Assembly: GCF_036569345.1 (NCBI RefSeq)
Contig: NZ_DATCQT010000203.1
Span: 1 to 64,000, forward strand
Direction of reading: 5' to 3'
From: Clostridium_AD sp036569345
Lineage (GTDB): Bacteria; Bacillota; Clostridia; Clostridiales; Clostridiaceae
Length of the DNA stretch: 64,000 nucleotides
The first letter of the stretch is position 1. The number at the start of each line of letters is the position of its first letter. This document shows, one piece after another, positions 34,697 to 43,725 of the stretch. Below the pieces are notes generated by a model. That model saw only the letters and a program-made list of their open reading frames with translations. It searched no databases and was not told where the DNA came from. A program made the translations under genes and the position numbers.

Positions 34697-35578
34697 CTAT
34701 GACTTAGCTTCTTTGAGTAATTTTCCAATATCTTCATGATTAAATTCATAATTTTTATTACAAAAATGGCATTTAAGTTCTTCCGTTTTACCATCACTAT
34801 ATATTTCTTCCAAATCCTTTTTGCCTATACTTATTAGTGCCTTCTCGACTCTTTCTCTAGAACAATCACATTTATACATTGGTTTAATATCTTCAAGTAT
34901 TTTAAGCTCCATATCTTCAAAAATGAATTCTAAAATTTCTTCAATATTCATCCCCTTTTCTATAAATTCAGTTATAGATGGAATTTCTTCAAGTCTATAT
35001 GTAATTATATCAGCTAAAAATTCATCTGCGCCAGGCATCATTTGGATTATAAACCCTCCTGCAGCTTTAATACTCATGTCAGTGTCAACTAAAACTCCTA
35101 GTCCAACAGCAGACGGTGTTTGTTCCGAAACAGTATAATAGTATGCTAAATCATCTCCAATTTCACCAGTAGCAATTGGTACTTGCCCCACATATGGCTC
35201 CTTTAGACCCATATCTCTTATAATTCTTAAATAACCATCCGTGCCAATTGCACCACCTACATCAAGTTTTCCTTTTTTATTAGCTGGCAAATCTGCATTA
35301 GAATTCCCTATGTACCCTTTTACACTTGAATCAGCATGAGCAGTTACTACCACGCCCTTAGCAATACCTCCACCATCAATTTGAAGTGTCAAACTATCCT
35401 CTTTAGATTTTAGCATGCTCCCCATAAGAGTACCAGCTGTTAGCATCCTACCAAAAGCTGCCGCCGCCGTTGGCGCACATAAATGCATCGTAACTCCTTC
35501 ATTTACTAAATCCGTAGTTATGGCTGCGACTATTCTAACCTGCCCTTCCTTTGCAGTAGCTCTAACTAATTTATCCAT
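34697..35578 (-). CDS. hslO: Hsp33 redox-regulated chaperone
   Basis: 293 residues, standard. Hsp33 is inactive when reduced and zinc-bound, and becomes a holdase when oxidised. The C-terminal zinc motif is present as CDC (about 240-242) and CHFC (about 272-275). The N-terminal core shows LCAPTAAAAFGRMLTAGTLMG and a conserved MMPGADE. ATG follows ATAGGAGGTTAGTAT. The upstream methyltransferase gene ends 31 bp before, probably a two-gene unit. Confidence 0.95.
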   Translation of the reverse strand: MDKLVRATAKEGQVRIVAAITTDLVNEGVTMHLCAPTAAAAFGRMLTAGTLMGSMLKSKEDSLTLQIDGGGIAKGVVVTAHADSSVKGYIGNSNADLPANKKGKLDVGGAIGTDGYLRIIRDMGLKEPYVGQVPIATGEIGDDLAYYYTVSEQTPSAVGLGVLVDTDMSIKAAGGFIIQMMPGADEFLADIITYRLEEIPSITEFIEKGMNIEEILEFIFEDMELKILEDIKPMYKCDCSRERVEKALISIGKKDLEEIYSDGKTEELKCHFCNKNYEFNHEDIGKLLKEAKS

Positions 35579-35609
35579 ATACTAACCTCCTATAACCTAT
35601 TCTTGTTTT

Positions 35610-36347
35610 TTACTTCTTAAGTACATAACATATTCGCTCTGTGCTATCGCTTACTATTTTATCTTCGTAGTTATCCATCTTTTTAACTATTTCGAACCCA
35701 ATTTCTTTTATAACTTTTTCTACATATTTTTCGGTGTAAGCTCTTTCTGAGTGTTGTTCATCAAAGCGTTTATATACTTGTCCCTCTTTTACGAAAAAAG
35801 TTAAATTCATTTCTACTATATCATTTTCCAAATAATTTTCCCAAATATATACGACATCATCCGAATCGTAATTAAAAATATTATTACCAAGAGTATGAGT
35901 CAATTTATAATACGAATTAATATCGAAAACAAATAAACCATCCTCTTTTAATAAATTATAAACACCTATTAAATACTTTTTAAAGTTTTCTTCCTCTAAT
36001 ATGTAGTTAGTAGAATCTAAGCAACAAGTTATAAGATTAAATGTTTTGTTTAAATTCAATGTACAAATATCTTGGCATACAAATTTAGCTTCTAAGTGCG
36101 CATCTCTCATTTTTTTTTCTGCTTGACTCAACATATCACAAGATAAATCAACTGCCCATATATTCTTAAATTCACTTGTAATTTCTATAGTAAGATTTCC
36201 TGTACCACAGGCTAAATCTAAATAGCTCTCCATATCTAGATTATATTTTTTGCAAATAACTAATATATTAGAAGCCCATGTTTTATAATCAATATCAGAA
36301 TTTATTAATTCATCATAGATATGAGCAAATTCTTTATAACAGTCCAT
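35610..36347 (-). CDS. Class I SAM-dependent methyltransferase
   Basis: 245 residues. SAM-binding motif I is YLDLACGTGNLTIE (about 42-55), motif II follows with the acidic VDLSCDML, and CCLDSTNYIL is the motif IV region. The C-terminal half resembles small-molecule methyltransferases (FFVKEGQVYKRFDEQHSERAY). Substrate unknown. ATG lies behind AAAGGAG. The ribosome binding site sits at the edge of an 18-bp tandem repeat in the leader. First gene of a likely unit with hslO. Confidence 0.82.
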   Translation of the reverse strand: MDCYKEFAHIYDELINSDIDYKTWASNILVICKKYNLDMESYLDLACGTGNLTIEITSEFKNIWAVDLSCDMLSQAEKKMRDAHLEAKFVCQDICTLNLNKTFNLITCCLDSTNYILEEENFKKYLIGVYNLLKEDGLFVFDINSYYKLTHTLGNNIFNYDSDDVVYIWENYLENDIVEMNLTFFVKEGQVYKRFDEQHSERAYTEKYVEKVIKEIGFEIVKKMDNYEDKIVSDSTERICYVLKK

Positions 36348-36360
36348 ATTAACATTTCTC

Positions 36361-36414
36361 CTTTTTCAGAGATTTCTTCTTTTTCAAAGATTAATTCTTT
36401 TTCAAAGATTAATC
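36361..36414. repeat. 18-bp tandem repeat, three copies, in a 5' leader
   Basis: Units at 36361-36378, 36379-36396 and 36397-36414, typified by CTTTTTCAAAGATTAATT, the first copy more diverged. On the minus strand they read GAAAAAG-rich and lead directly into the ribosome binding site of the methyltransferase gene. Confidence 0.85.
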
Positions 36415-36487
36415 CTTTAAAACTATAATGGTATATAATATACTAACCTATACACCAAATATTGTCCAAAGTAATTTACTTATTTTT

Positions 36488-36727
36488 TTAGAAATCTTTG
36501 TTTTTAGGGAGATTTATAGCTTTCTTTCGATTAGTCATTAAGCCTCCAATTCTTCCTGTTTCCTCTGCTGTAAGTCCACTCCATCCACATTCACCTATCT
36601 TTTCAGTTAATCCTAATTCTTCTGCTATTTCATATTTTAACGTTTCTCTAAGCATTTCGTTTTTGGTTAACTCTCTGTTGGTTTTTAATTTAGCTTTTAT
36701 AACTTTTTTTAAAGGTGTTTTCCCCAT
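36488..36727 (-). CDS. Small acid-soluble spore protein, alpha/beta-type family
   Basis: 79 residues. The LKYEIAEELGL segment (about 30-40) and GWSGLTAEETGRIGGLMTNR (about 48-67) correspond to the two conserved SASP blocks that clamp DNA in the spore core and are cut by the spore protease. The divergent second block (AEETGRIGG instead of SRENGxVGG) matches the clostridial Ssp4-like branch. ATG follows AGGAGGTACACC. Expected to be made in the forespore; a GAATA (-35-like) element lies upstream, but the -10 is unclear. Confidence 0.85.
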   Translation of the reverse strand: MGKTPLKKVIKAKLKTNRELTKNEMLRETLKYEIAEELGLTEKIGECGWSGLTAEETGRIGGLMTNRKKAINLPKNKDF

Positions 36728-37157
36728 GGTGTACCTCCTATTTGAAATTGTAATATATTATATTTTTTACAATTTGGAGGTCTTTTATTCATTATAATAA
36801 AAGAAAATAAAATTTATTCAGTTTTTAATTTAAGTATGATTTAAATAAAGTTATTTGCGTTAGTATTGTATAATTATAATAACCCGAATACTTTTTTCAA
36901 TTTATATGTTGCTAGTTTCATTTTTTTTTTAAAAAGTATATATATTTTCAAACGTGGGCTATATAATGTAGTATAATAGAGAAAAATATTTTAGTGACTA
37001 TTCACGTCTTCTTTAAAATAATTATCATTTTATATGACGAAATGTTTCACTAAAAGCAATCTGAATCAATAAATATATAGTAGTACAAATAAAATAGTTA
37101 ATGAATACTAACAATTATTAATAATTAGTATCCATATAACTACGAGGAGGTAATCTT
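36728..37157. other. Intergenic region between SASP gene and dapA
   Basis: 430 bp, very AT-rich. It carries the divergent starts of the SASP gene (left) and dapA (right). A TATAAT at 36972-36977 may be the dapA -10. ATACTAA (37107-37113) pairs with TTAGTAT (37126-37132) just before the dapA ribosome binding site. I see no T-box, lysine riboswitch or gene. Confidence 0.4.
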
Positions 37158-38051
37158 TTGAGTATTTTTAAGGGTTCTGGTGTTGCAATAATCACCCCAT
37201 TTAACGAAAGAGGAGTGGATTTCAAAAAACTTGAAGAATTAATAGAATGGCATATCAAAAGCAAAACAGATGCTATTGTGGTATGTGGCACTACAGGTGA
37301 AGCTTCTACTATGAGTGAGCAAGAAAGAAAAGAGACTATAAAATTTACAGTTGATTTAGTTAATAAGAGAATCCCAGTAATCGCCGGCACAGGAAGTAAT
37401 GATACTGCTGCTACAATAGCTATGAGTAAATGGGCAGAAAAAATTGGAGTAGATGGATTACTTTTAATCACGCCTTACTACAATAAAACTACTCAAAAGG
37501 GATTATTTGAACATTATAAAGCAATCGCAGATAGTGTAACATCACCAATAATAATATACAATGTTCCGTCTAGAACATCTCTCAATATTAATCCAAGTAC
37601 ACTTCTAAAACTATGCGTAATACCAAATATTGTAGCAGTTAAAGAAGCAAGTAGTAATATAAGTCAAATTGCACAGATAAAAGCATTATGCAGAGATAAC
37701 TTAGATATATATTCAGGTAATGACGACCAAGTTATACCTATATTATCCTTAGGTGGTATCGGAGTTATATCCGTTATTGCAAATATAATTCCTACAGTCA
37801 TGCATAATATGTGTGAATTATATTTAAGTGGGGAGCATGAAGCTGCTCTAAAGATTCAACTAGATTATCTTCCCCTCAATAACGCTATATTTGTTGAAAC
37901 CAATCCGATTCCTGTAAAAACAGCTATGAATCTTATGGGAATGAATGTTGGTTCTTTAAGACTACCTTTATGTGAAATGGAAGAAATTAATTTGAAGTTT
38001 TTAAAAAAAGAATTGAAAGCTTATAACATCCCCTTAAAGGAGGAAATCTAA
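37158..38051 (+). CDS. dapA: 4-hydroxy-tetrahydrodipicolinate synthase
   Basis: 297 residues, TTG start behind GAGGAGG. DapA condenses pyruvate with aspartate semialdehyde, first step of the diaminopimelate/lysine branch. Visible are the GTTGEAST pyruvate-binding loop (about 45-52), catalytic Tyr in IIYNVPSRT and Schiff-base Lys in VAVKEAS (about 163). In spore formers the pathway also feeds dipicolinate. It overlaps dapB by one base, indicating translational coupling. Confidence 0.96.
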   Translation: MSIFKGSGVAIITPFNERGVDFKKLEELIEWHIKSKTDAIVVCGTTGEASTMSEQERKETIKFTVDLVNKRIPVIAGTGSNDTAATIAMSKWAEKIGVDGLLLITPYYNKTTQKGLFEHYKAIADSVTSPIIIYNVPSRTSLNINPSTLLKLCVIPNIVAVKEASSNISQIAQIKALCRDNLDIYSGNDDQVIPILSLGGIGVISVIANIIPTVMHNMCELYLSGEHEAALKIQLDYLPLNNAIFVETNPIPVKTAMNLMGMNVGSLRLPLCEMEEINLKFLKKELKAYNIPLKEEI

Positions 38052-38806
38052 TGGTTAGAATTCTTCTAAATGGTTGCAACGGAAAAATGGGCAAAGTTAT
38101 TTCAGCAATGGCAAAAGAATCTAAAACAGTTTCAATTGTTGCTGGTGTTGATAGAAATTCAACTAATTTAAGTTATCCATGTTATGACAGCATACTTGAA
38201 TGCGAAATTGAAATAGATGTAATTTTAGATTTTTCAAGACCAGATGCTCTAGATTCCTTATGTAATTACTCTAGAGAGAAAAATATTCCTATTATATTCT
38301 GCACTACTGGTTACTCTGCAGAACAATTGTCTATTATTGATTCCCTCAGCAAAGAAATTCCAGTATTTCACTCTGCAAATATGTCTATAGGGGTAAACAT
38401 CATTAATAATATACTCAAGAGTATAAGCAGTATGCTTTATAAAGATTTTGACATTGAGATAATTGAAAAACATCACAACCAAAAGGTTGATGCTCCTAGT
38501 GGTACCGCTCTACTTCTTGCAAATACAATTAAAGACTGTATTGATGACGAAATAGTTTTCGTAAATGGACGGGATGGATCATGCAAAAGGAAACCTAATG
38601 AAATAGGGATTCATGCGTTACGTGGTGGAAGTATTGTAGGTGATCATGAAGTCATATTTGCAGGTAAAGGAGAATGTATTGAAATTAAGCATACTGCAAT
38701 ATCAAGAGATGTTTTTGCAATAGGTGCACTTAAAGCTTGTGAATTTATGTACGGAAAACAGAAAGGTCTATATACTATGGATGATGTAGTTAATATGTCA
38801 AACTAA
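38051..38806 (+). CDS. dapB: 4-hydroxy-tetrahydrodipicolinate reductase
   Basis: 251 residues. N-terminal nucleotide-binding GCNGKMGK (about 8-15) and the substrate segment EKHHNQKVDAPSGTAL with the catalytic His and Lys. It reduces the DapA product to tetrahydrodipicolinate. The ATG sits in the dapA stop (TAATG), with AAAGGAGG upstream inside dapA. A strong terminator follows. Confidence 0.96.
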   Translation: MVRILLNGCNGKMGKVISAMAKESKTVSIVAGVDRNSTNLSYPCYDSILECEIEIDVILDFSRPDALDSLCNYSREKNIPIIFCTTGYSAEQLSIIDSLSKEIPVFHSANMSIGVNIINNILKSISSMLYKDFDIEIIEKHHNQKVDAPSGTALLLANTIKDCIDDEIVFVNGRDGSCKRKPNEIGIHALRGGSIVGDHEVIFAGKGECIEIKHTAISRDVFAIGALKACEFMYGKQKGLYTMDDVVNMSN

Positions 38807-38856
38807 ATTACAACCATACATTTAAGTTTTAAAATATAAAGTTCTCATATAAATTA

Positions 38857-38912
38857 AAATGCACTTTATAAAGTGGCTAATTCAAAGCCTACCTTATAAA
38901 GTGCATTTTTAG
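38857..38912. terminator. Terminator after dapAB
   Basis: AAAATGCACTTTATAA (38857-38872) pairs with TTATAAAGTGCATTTTT (38894-38910), with further internal pairing in the loop. It lies between dapB and the converging aminotransferase gene. Confidence 0.88.
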
Positions 38913-38945
38913 GTTATTCTTTAAATCTCCTTCTGAAGTCGTTTA

Positions 38946-40103
38946 TTACAGTGCCTCAGGTAATGATTTAATCCATTTTTCCATTCTGTCTAAACCCTCT
39001 TTTAACACTTTCAAACTATAAGAATAAGAAATCCTTATAAAACCCTCTCCTCCGGTTCCAAACGCCGAGCCAGGGACAACAGCAACCTTACCTTCATTTA
39101 ACAACCTGGTGCAAAACTCTTCGCTACTCATAGAGAATTTTGTTATAGATGGGAATATATAAAAGGCCCCTTTAGGAAGTGTTGTATCCATTCCCATTTG
39201 CTTTAATCTCTTATATACATATTCTTTTCGCTTCTCAAACTCTACTTTCATAATATTTACATCATTCATGCTAAATCGCAATCCAGCATACGCACCCCAT
39301 TGAGATATTGATGTCGCACAAGAAACATTATATTGATGCACTTTCATTATATTATCCGTAATATATTTGCTTGCACAAACATACCCTACTCTGAGTCCAG
39401 TCATTGAAAACATTTTAGAAAATCCACCCACCAAAATCACTCTATTTCTTAATTCATCAATTTGAGCTAAAGAATAGTAATCTCCATAACATAATGAGCT
39501 ATACATCTCATCACTTATTATATAAATATCTTTTTCTTTTAAAATTTGAAAAAGCTTATCTCTTTCAACTTGTGATAATGTTGCTCCAGTTGGATTTGAC
39601 GGATGTGACATCACTAAAATCTTGGGGTTTTCCTCATTAATAAGTTTACTTAAGGTCTCAAAATTAATAGTAAAATCACTATTAAGATTATAATTAACTA
39701 CTTGTGCTCCAAAAAGCTTAACACAACTCTCATATGCTGGATAAGCAGGCGTTGGCACAAGAACTTTATCTCCATCATTTAAAAATGATGCAAATATACA
39801 TAGCAGCGCCTCGCTTCCACCAACGGTAACAGTTATTTCATCCGTTAAATAGTTAATGCCCATGTCCCTTAAAAACTTAGAAATCTCATGTCGAAGTTCT
39901 GGAATGCCAGCGTTTACTGTGTATTCAGTTTTATTTTCATTAATAGCCTCAATCATGGCCTTTTTAATATCTTTAGGCACTGGGAAATCAGGTTGCCCTA
40001 GGGTCAGAGAAATTGCTCCTTGAACCTTTGAAACCTTATTAAAAAACTTTCTTATTCCAGAAATCTCTATATTGTTTACGTTTTTTGAAAATATATTATT
40101 CAT
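38946..40103 (-). CDS. Class I/II aminotransferase, possible N-acetyl-diaminopimelate aminotransferase
   Basis: 385 residues, PLP fold type I. Key segments: TVGGSEALLC, MSHPSNPTGATLS, ISDEMYSSL and the PLP-lysine loop GGFSKMFSMTGLRVGY (Lys near 232), ending RISYSYS. Class I enzymes of this branch include PatA, which in Bacillus makes N-acetyl-LL-diaminopimelate. The neighbours dapA, dapB (convergent) and dapH (divergent) make that role attractive, but aspartate or aromatic substrates remain possible. ATG follows AAAGGATGATATT. Confidence 0.8.
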   Translation of the reverse strand: MNNIFSKNVNNIEISGIRKFFNKVSKVQGAISLTLGQPDFPVPKDIKKAMIEAINENKTEYTVNAGIPELRHEISKFLRDMGINYLTDEITVTVGGSEALLCIFASFLNDGDKVLVPTPAYPAYESCVKLFGAQVVNYNLNSDFTINFETLSKLINEENPKILVMSHPSNPTGATLSQVERDKLFQILKEKDIYIISDEMYSSLCYGDYYSLAQIDELRNRVILVGGFSKMFSMTGLRVGYVCASKYITDNIMKVHQYNVSCATSISQWGAYAGLRFSMNDVNIMKVEFEKRKEYVYKRLKQMGMDTTLPKGAFYIFPSITKFSMSSEEFCTRLLNEGKVAVVPGSAFGTGGEGFIRISYSYSLKVLKEGLDRMEKWIKSLPEAL

Positions 40104-40288
40104 AATATCATCCTTTTCAAGTGCTTTTATTTTTTAGCTTTTTCTTCTTTTTAAGCGTTTGAGTTTTTCAATCATTTGCATTATAAGTATTTTACTATAT
40201 AATAGAATAAAAATCAGTATTTTATAAATTTTTTTAGAATAAAAATAATAATTTGGCTTAATACTTATAATACGAGAGGAGAATAATT

Positions 40289-40999
40289 ATGAATTATGAT
40301 TTAACAGACCCTTATGAAATTGCAAGGTACATAAAAGAAGCTAAAAAGGCTACTCCAATTAAACTCTATATTGATGGAGATTTATCACAATGTGAATTTG
40401 GATATATAGAAAATTTTGGTAGTGGAAATTTTTATATGCTTTTTGGTGAAAGTGAAGAGGTATCAGATTTTCTAATAAAATATAAAGACAAAATCAAAAA
40501 ATTCAAACTTGAACAAGATAGACGAAACTCTGCTATTCCTTTGATAGATTTGAAAAATATTGATGCTAGAATTGAACCAGGTGCAATTATACGAGACAAG
40601 GTTACCATAGGTAAAAATGCTGTTATAATGATGGGAGCTGTAATTAACATAGGTGCTGAAATTGGTGAAGAAACTATGGTAGATATGAATGCCGTGGTTG
40701 GTGCACGTGGGAAACTTGGTAAAAGGGTTCATTTAGGCGCAGGAGCCGTAGTAGCTGGAGTTCTAGAACCACCAAGCAAAAGCCCTTGTGAAATCGGAGA
40801 CAATGTATTAATTGGAGCAAACTCTGTAATACTCGAAGGAGTAAAAATCGGCAAAAACTCAATTGTTGCAGCTGGATCCGTAGTTGTAAATGATGTTCCC
40901 GAAAATGTTGTAGTTGCCGGAGCACCAGCAAAAATAATAAAAAATGTGGACGATAAAACTAAAGGAAAAACTCAATTACTTGATGATCTAAGAAAGTAA
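40289..40999 (+). CDS. dapH: Tetrahydrodipicolinate N-acetyltransferase
   Basis: 236 residues, the same length as Bacillus DapH. The N-terminal DapH domain (1-85) is followed by a left-handed beta-helix of hexapeptide repeats (GAIIRDKVTIGKNAVIMMGA ... IGDNVLIGANSVILEGVKIG) and the closing VVAGAPAKII. It acetylates tetrahydrodipicolinate in the acetylase variant of diaminopimelate synthesis. The deacetylase gene of that route is not in the window. ATG follows GAGAGGAG. Also called dapD in some annotations. Confidence 0.93.
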   Translation: MNYDLTDPYEIARYIKEAKKATPIKLYIDGDLSQCEFGYIENFGSGNFYMLFGESEEVSDFLIKYKDKIKKFKLEQDRRNSAIPLIDLKNIDARIEPGAIIRDKVTIGKNAVIMMGAVINIGAEIGEETMVDMNAVVGARGKLGKRVHLGAGAVVAGVLEPPSKSPCEIGDNVLIGANSVILEGVKIGKNSIVAAGSVVVNDVPENVVVAGAPAKIIKNVDDKTKGKTQLLDDLRK

Positions 41000-41005
41000 T
41001 GGCAA

Positions 41006-41190
41006 AGAGCATATATTACTACAAATTCATCTTACTTCGCTAAGTAATTCTAAACTAATTTTATTAAAAGATACTAAACAGTACAAACTCGCTAACGCTC
41101 AAACATGTACTGTTCTTAACGTATCTTCCAATAAAATTAATTAAGAATTACTAAAGCTTGTTCGAATGTATTTACCGTAATATATGCTCT
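41006..41190. repeat. Palindromic dispersed element, copy A (185 bp)
   Basis: The whole segment folds as one imperfect hairpin. The ends are AGAGCATATATTAC (41006-41019) and its exact complement (41177-41190). Inner arms share AGTAATTCT, AATTTTATT, AGATAC and ACAGTAC. The loop region 41082-41109 contains CTCGCTAACGCTC and is identical over 28 bases to copy B in the opposite orientation. No coding potential; MITE-like or REP-like. About 45 bp of its right end seem duplicated at 41200-41244. Confidence 0.85.
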
Positions 41191-41277
41191 ATTCTATGTC
41201 TAAAGCTTGCTCAAATTTAATTTTCCATAACTTATGATCTATTTCAACGGACTAAAGTTGAAACTTAAATATTTATA

Positions 41278-41973
41278 CTATATAACATCTAAAACTTCGA
41301 AGCTCTGTTCTTCTTCAGCCATATTGTCTGATTCTACTGTGTTTTCCCCATCTTTGGTTACTCTTTCCATCTTTGATATAGAAACTTCATATGCCACTTT
41401 TTTTATAACTTCGTCATCTGATAATTTCTTTTGATATTCTCTGCTCTGAAGTCTTCCCCAAATTCTTATATTATCTCCTACTTCAAGACTTTTACAGAAT
41501 CTAGAATTTCGCCCCCAGGCAATTGTAGGTATATAATCAGATTTATTATACAATCTATTAACTGCTAAAAGCATGTCTGCAATTTCTCTTCCAAAAGGAG
41601 TTGTCCTATATACTGGGCTTTTGCAGATAAATCCATCTAAAAATATTTGATTTGGATTTTTACTGCGTTCTTCGCAAATTTTAATATCCCTAGCAAACAC
41701 TGTTAATATTAATCTATTAGATCCCTCAACAAATTTATTGTAAGATCTAAGTTGGCCTTCAACTATAAATTCGTTTCCTGTTTTGATATCCATACCTGCA
41801 ATTAGTCTTTCAGAAATTGTTATAGTTAAAATGTCAGTTGTTTCGCTAAGTCTCCAAACCTCAAAATCAAATACATAAAACCCTTCCCCATACATTTCAT
41901 GACTGAACTTCAATTCAGATACTACCTTTCCTTCTAAATAAATCTTGTTATTTAACATAACATTCTCCATCAT
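41278..41973 (-). CDS. SSB-like protein with two OB-fold domains
   Basis: 231 residues. Two tandem OB-like domains are visible: about 8-100 (IYLEGKVVSELKFSHEMYGEGFYVFDFEVWRLS) and about 108-200 (IFLDGFICKSPVYRTTPFGREIADMLLAVNRLYNKSDYIPTIAWG; SSB-like strands), then an acidic C-terminal tail (AEEEQSFEVLDVI) like the protein-docking tip of SSB. Single-strand DNA binding in repair or replication is inferred. Start is ambiguous: Met2 or Met6 have ribosome binding sites as good as Met1. Confidence 0.75.
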   Translation of the reverse strand: MMENVMLNNKIYLEGKVVSELKFSHEMYGEGFYVFDFEVWRLSETTDILTITISERLIAGMDIKTGNEFIVEGQLRSYNKFVEGSNRLILTVFARDIKICEERSKNPNQIFLDGFICKSPVYRTTPFGREIADMLLAVNRLYNKSDYIPTIAWGRNSRFCKSLEVGDNIRIWGRLQSREYQKKLSDDEVIKKVAYEVSISKMERVTKDGENTVESDNMAEEEQSFEVLDVI

Positions 41974-42153
41974 AATCCCTCTTTCCCCCTTAGTTTTTTT
42001 AATAAACTTTCTTTAGAATATAAGTATTCATTTTTCCAATATAATATACCTAATATTTACATAATTTTATTAGTAAATATATTCCCAAAATTGTTACTAA
42101 TTTATATTTCCATTATAATACAACTATATATTAAATTTCAATACATTTTACTT

Positions 42154-42903
42154 TTATTTTTGTATTTGTTTTCCTGTTGCATCTATATAATAATTATTTT
42201 TATATATAAGCTCTGATATTGTTACAAACTGATATCCTTGATTTTTATAATACTCTAAAATTTTAGGCAAATTTTCAGGAGTGAACTTGGCCTGATTGTG
42301 AAATAAAAGTATGGAGCCTGGCTTAGTGTTTTTTATTATTCTATTATACTCAATTTCCGCACCTTGTTCTTTCCAATCGATACTATCTACATCCCATTGA
42401 ATACAATAATGATTTGTAGATTCTACTGTTTCAATAACTGCATTGTTATATTCTCCGGATGGACACCTAAAAAGTGTCGCTACCTTACCTGTTATAGACA
42501 TTATTTTAGCATCTGTGGCAGCTATTTCTTCAATCATTTTTGCTTTAGATATTGTAGTCATTATTGGATGTTTATTAGTATGATTTCCTATTTCATAACC
42601 TTTCTGGCTTATGGTCTTTAGCATCTCCGGATATTGGTCTATCCATGCTCCCACAACAAAAAATGTTGCTTTAGCATTGTATTTATCCAATGTTTTTAAT
42701 ATATCTGCCGTTTTATCATCTCCCCAGCTTGCATCGAAGGAAATTGCAATCTTTTTGTCTTTAGTATCCACTGAGTAAATTGGTAATTTACGTTGTTCGT
42801 TTATAAATACACCTTTAGTTTTAAAGTTATAAACACCTATAATTGTTGAAATCCCAATAAAAATCACACAAAACACTATTACGTTCTTTTTTATGTAGCT
42901 CAT
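42154..42903 (-). CDS. Polysaccharide deacetylase, PdaB-like
   Basis: 249 residues. One N-terminal membrane segment (about 8-25) suggests it is anchored outside the cell. The NodB domain (about 48-235) has the metal motif SFDASWGDD, HTNKHP (two zinc-binding His), the RCPSGEYN catalytic segment and the LLFHNQ loop. The SFDASWG opening matches PdaB, which modifies cortex peptidoglycan during sporulation. ATG follows GGAGGATATAAGAAGGGC. An inverted repeat lies 40 bp upstream. Confidence 0.85.
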   Translation of the reverse strand: MSYIKKNVIVFCVIFIGISTIIGVYNFKTKGVFINEQRKLPIYSVDTKDKKIAISFDASWGDDKTADILKTLDKYNAKATFFVVGAWIDQYPEMLKTISQKGYEIGNHTNKHPIMTTISKAKMIEEIAATDAKIMSITGKVATLFRCPSGEYNNAVIETVESTNHYCIQWDVDSIDWKEQGAEIEYNRIIKNTKPGSILLFHNQAKFTPENLPKILEYYKNQGYQFVTISELIYKNNYYIDATGKQIQK

Positions 42904-42941
42904 GCCCTTCTTATATCCTCCTTATATTACTCTGCACTACG

Positions 42942-42962
42942 ATAACAGTTAATAACTGTTAC
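42942..42962. promoter_or_regulatory. Perfect inverted repeat upstream of the PdaB-like gene
   Basis: TAACAGTTA-A-TAACTGTTA (19 bp, symmetrical around one base) about 40 bp upstream of the leftward start. Could be an operator. Confidence 0.4.
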
Positions 42963-43083
42963 TGTCCTTTTGTACATTTATACTTTAAATTTATATTCTA
43001 AAAGTTAATATATATGTATAATTTAAATTATAAAATTCATTTCTTATTAAACTTTAGATGAATTATTATAAATTCTTAAAATT

Positions 43084-43113
43084 AAAAGCACCGATTTATC
43101 CGGTGCTTTTTAT
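43084..43113. terminator. Terminator-like hairpin with no evident gene
   Basis: AAAAGCACCG (43084-43093) pairs with CGGTGCTTTT (43101-43110), loop ATTTATC. It lies between two divergent genes, so neither needs it. It may end a small unannotated transcript. Confidence 0.75.
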
Positions 43114-43197
43114 GTTATAATGTTTATAGTTAATTTTACATGAAACAAAACAGTTGATTATTGTTTTGGATTAGGCGTGCTACAAGGAGGAAATGAT

Positions 43198-43725
43198 ATG
43201 TTTGAGGATGCTTTAGACTTAGCTGAAAATAAGCTTCTTTTACTCTATATATTTTATAAAATAAAGTTACCAATTTCTAATATTCAAATAACACAAATTA
43301 TTTTAGAGAATAATTTTATAAATTATTTTACTTTGCAACAATATATTACAGAATTAGTTACATCTAACCTACTTAAACATACTGAGCAAAAAGGTAAACA
43401 AAGATTAGTTATTTCGCAAAAGGGTGATAATGTTCTTGCCTTATTTAAAGGAAGAATTTCAGAAAGTAAAGTGCAACTTATTGATGATTATTTGAAAGCT
43501 CATCTTGAAAACATCAAAAAAGAGTTAACAGTTAGTGCCGATTATACAATAGAAAACAATAATAATTATTTAGTTAACCTAACTGCTTCTGAAGATAGTT
43601 TTACACTTATAGATATTAAACTAAGTGTAACATCAAACAAGCAAGCACGTAATCTATGCACCAAATGGAGGAAAAATCCTTCTGAACTTTATGCTAAAAT
43701 CATCAATCTTTTAATAGATGATTAA
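43198..43725 (+). CDS. DUF4364 family protein
   Basis: 175 residues with the ATG behind CAAGGAGG; the longest frame begins at a GTG inside the leader. Residues 1-80 look like a winged helix (LLLLYIFYKIKLPISNIQITQIIL, YFTLQQYITELVTSNLL, RLVISQKGDNVL), so a DNA-binding regulator is plausible. The C-terminal part is the rest of the DUF4364 domain. Role unknown. The last residues (INLLIDD) are the first unit of a 21-bp repeat array that continues past the stop codon. Confidence 0.85.
   Translation: MFEDALDLAENKLLLLYIFYKIKLPISNIQITQIILENNFINYFTLQQYITELVTSNLLKHTEQKGKQRLVISQKGDNVLALFKGRISESKVQLIDDYLKAHLENIKKELTVSADYTIENNNNYLVNLTASEDSFTLIDIKLSVTSNKQARNLCTKWRKNPSELYAKIINLLIDD

Noticed and set aside
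40472..40931. Two long frames opposite dapH
   Set aside because: Antisense shadows of the hexapeptide repeats with no start signals.
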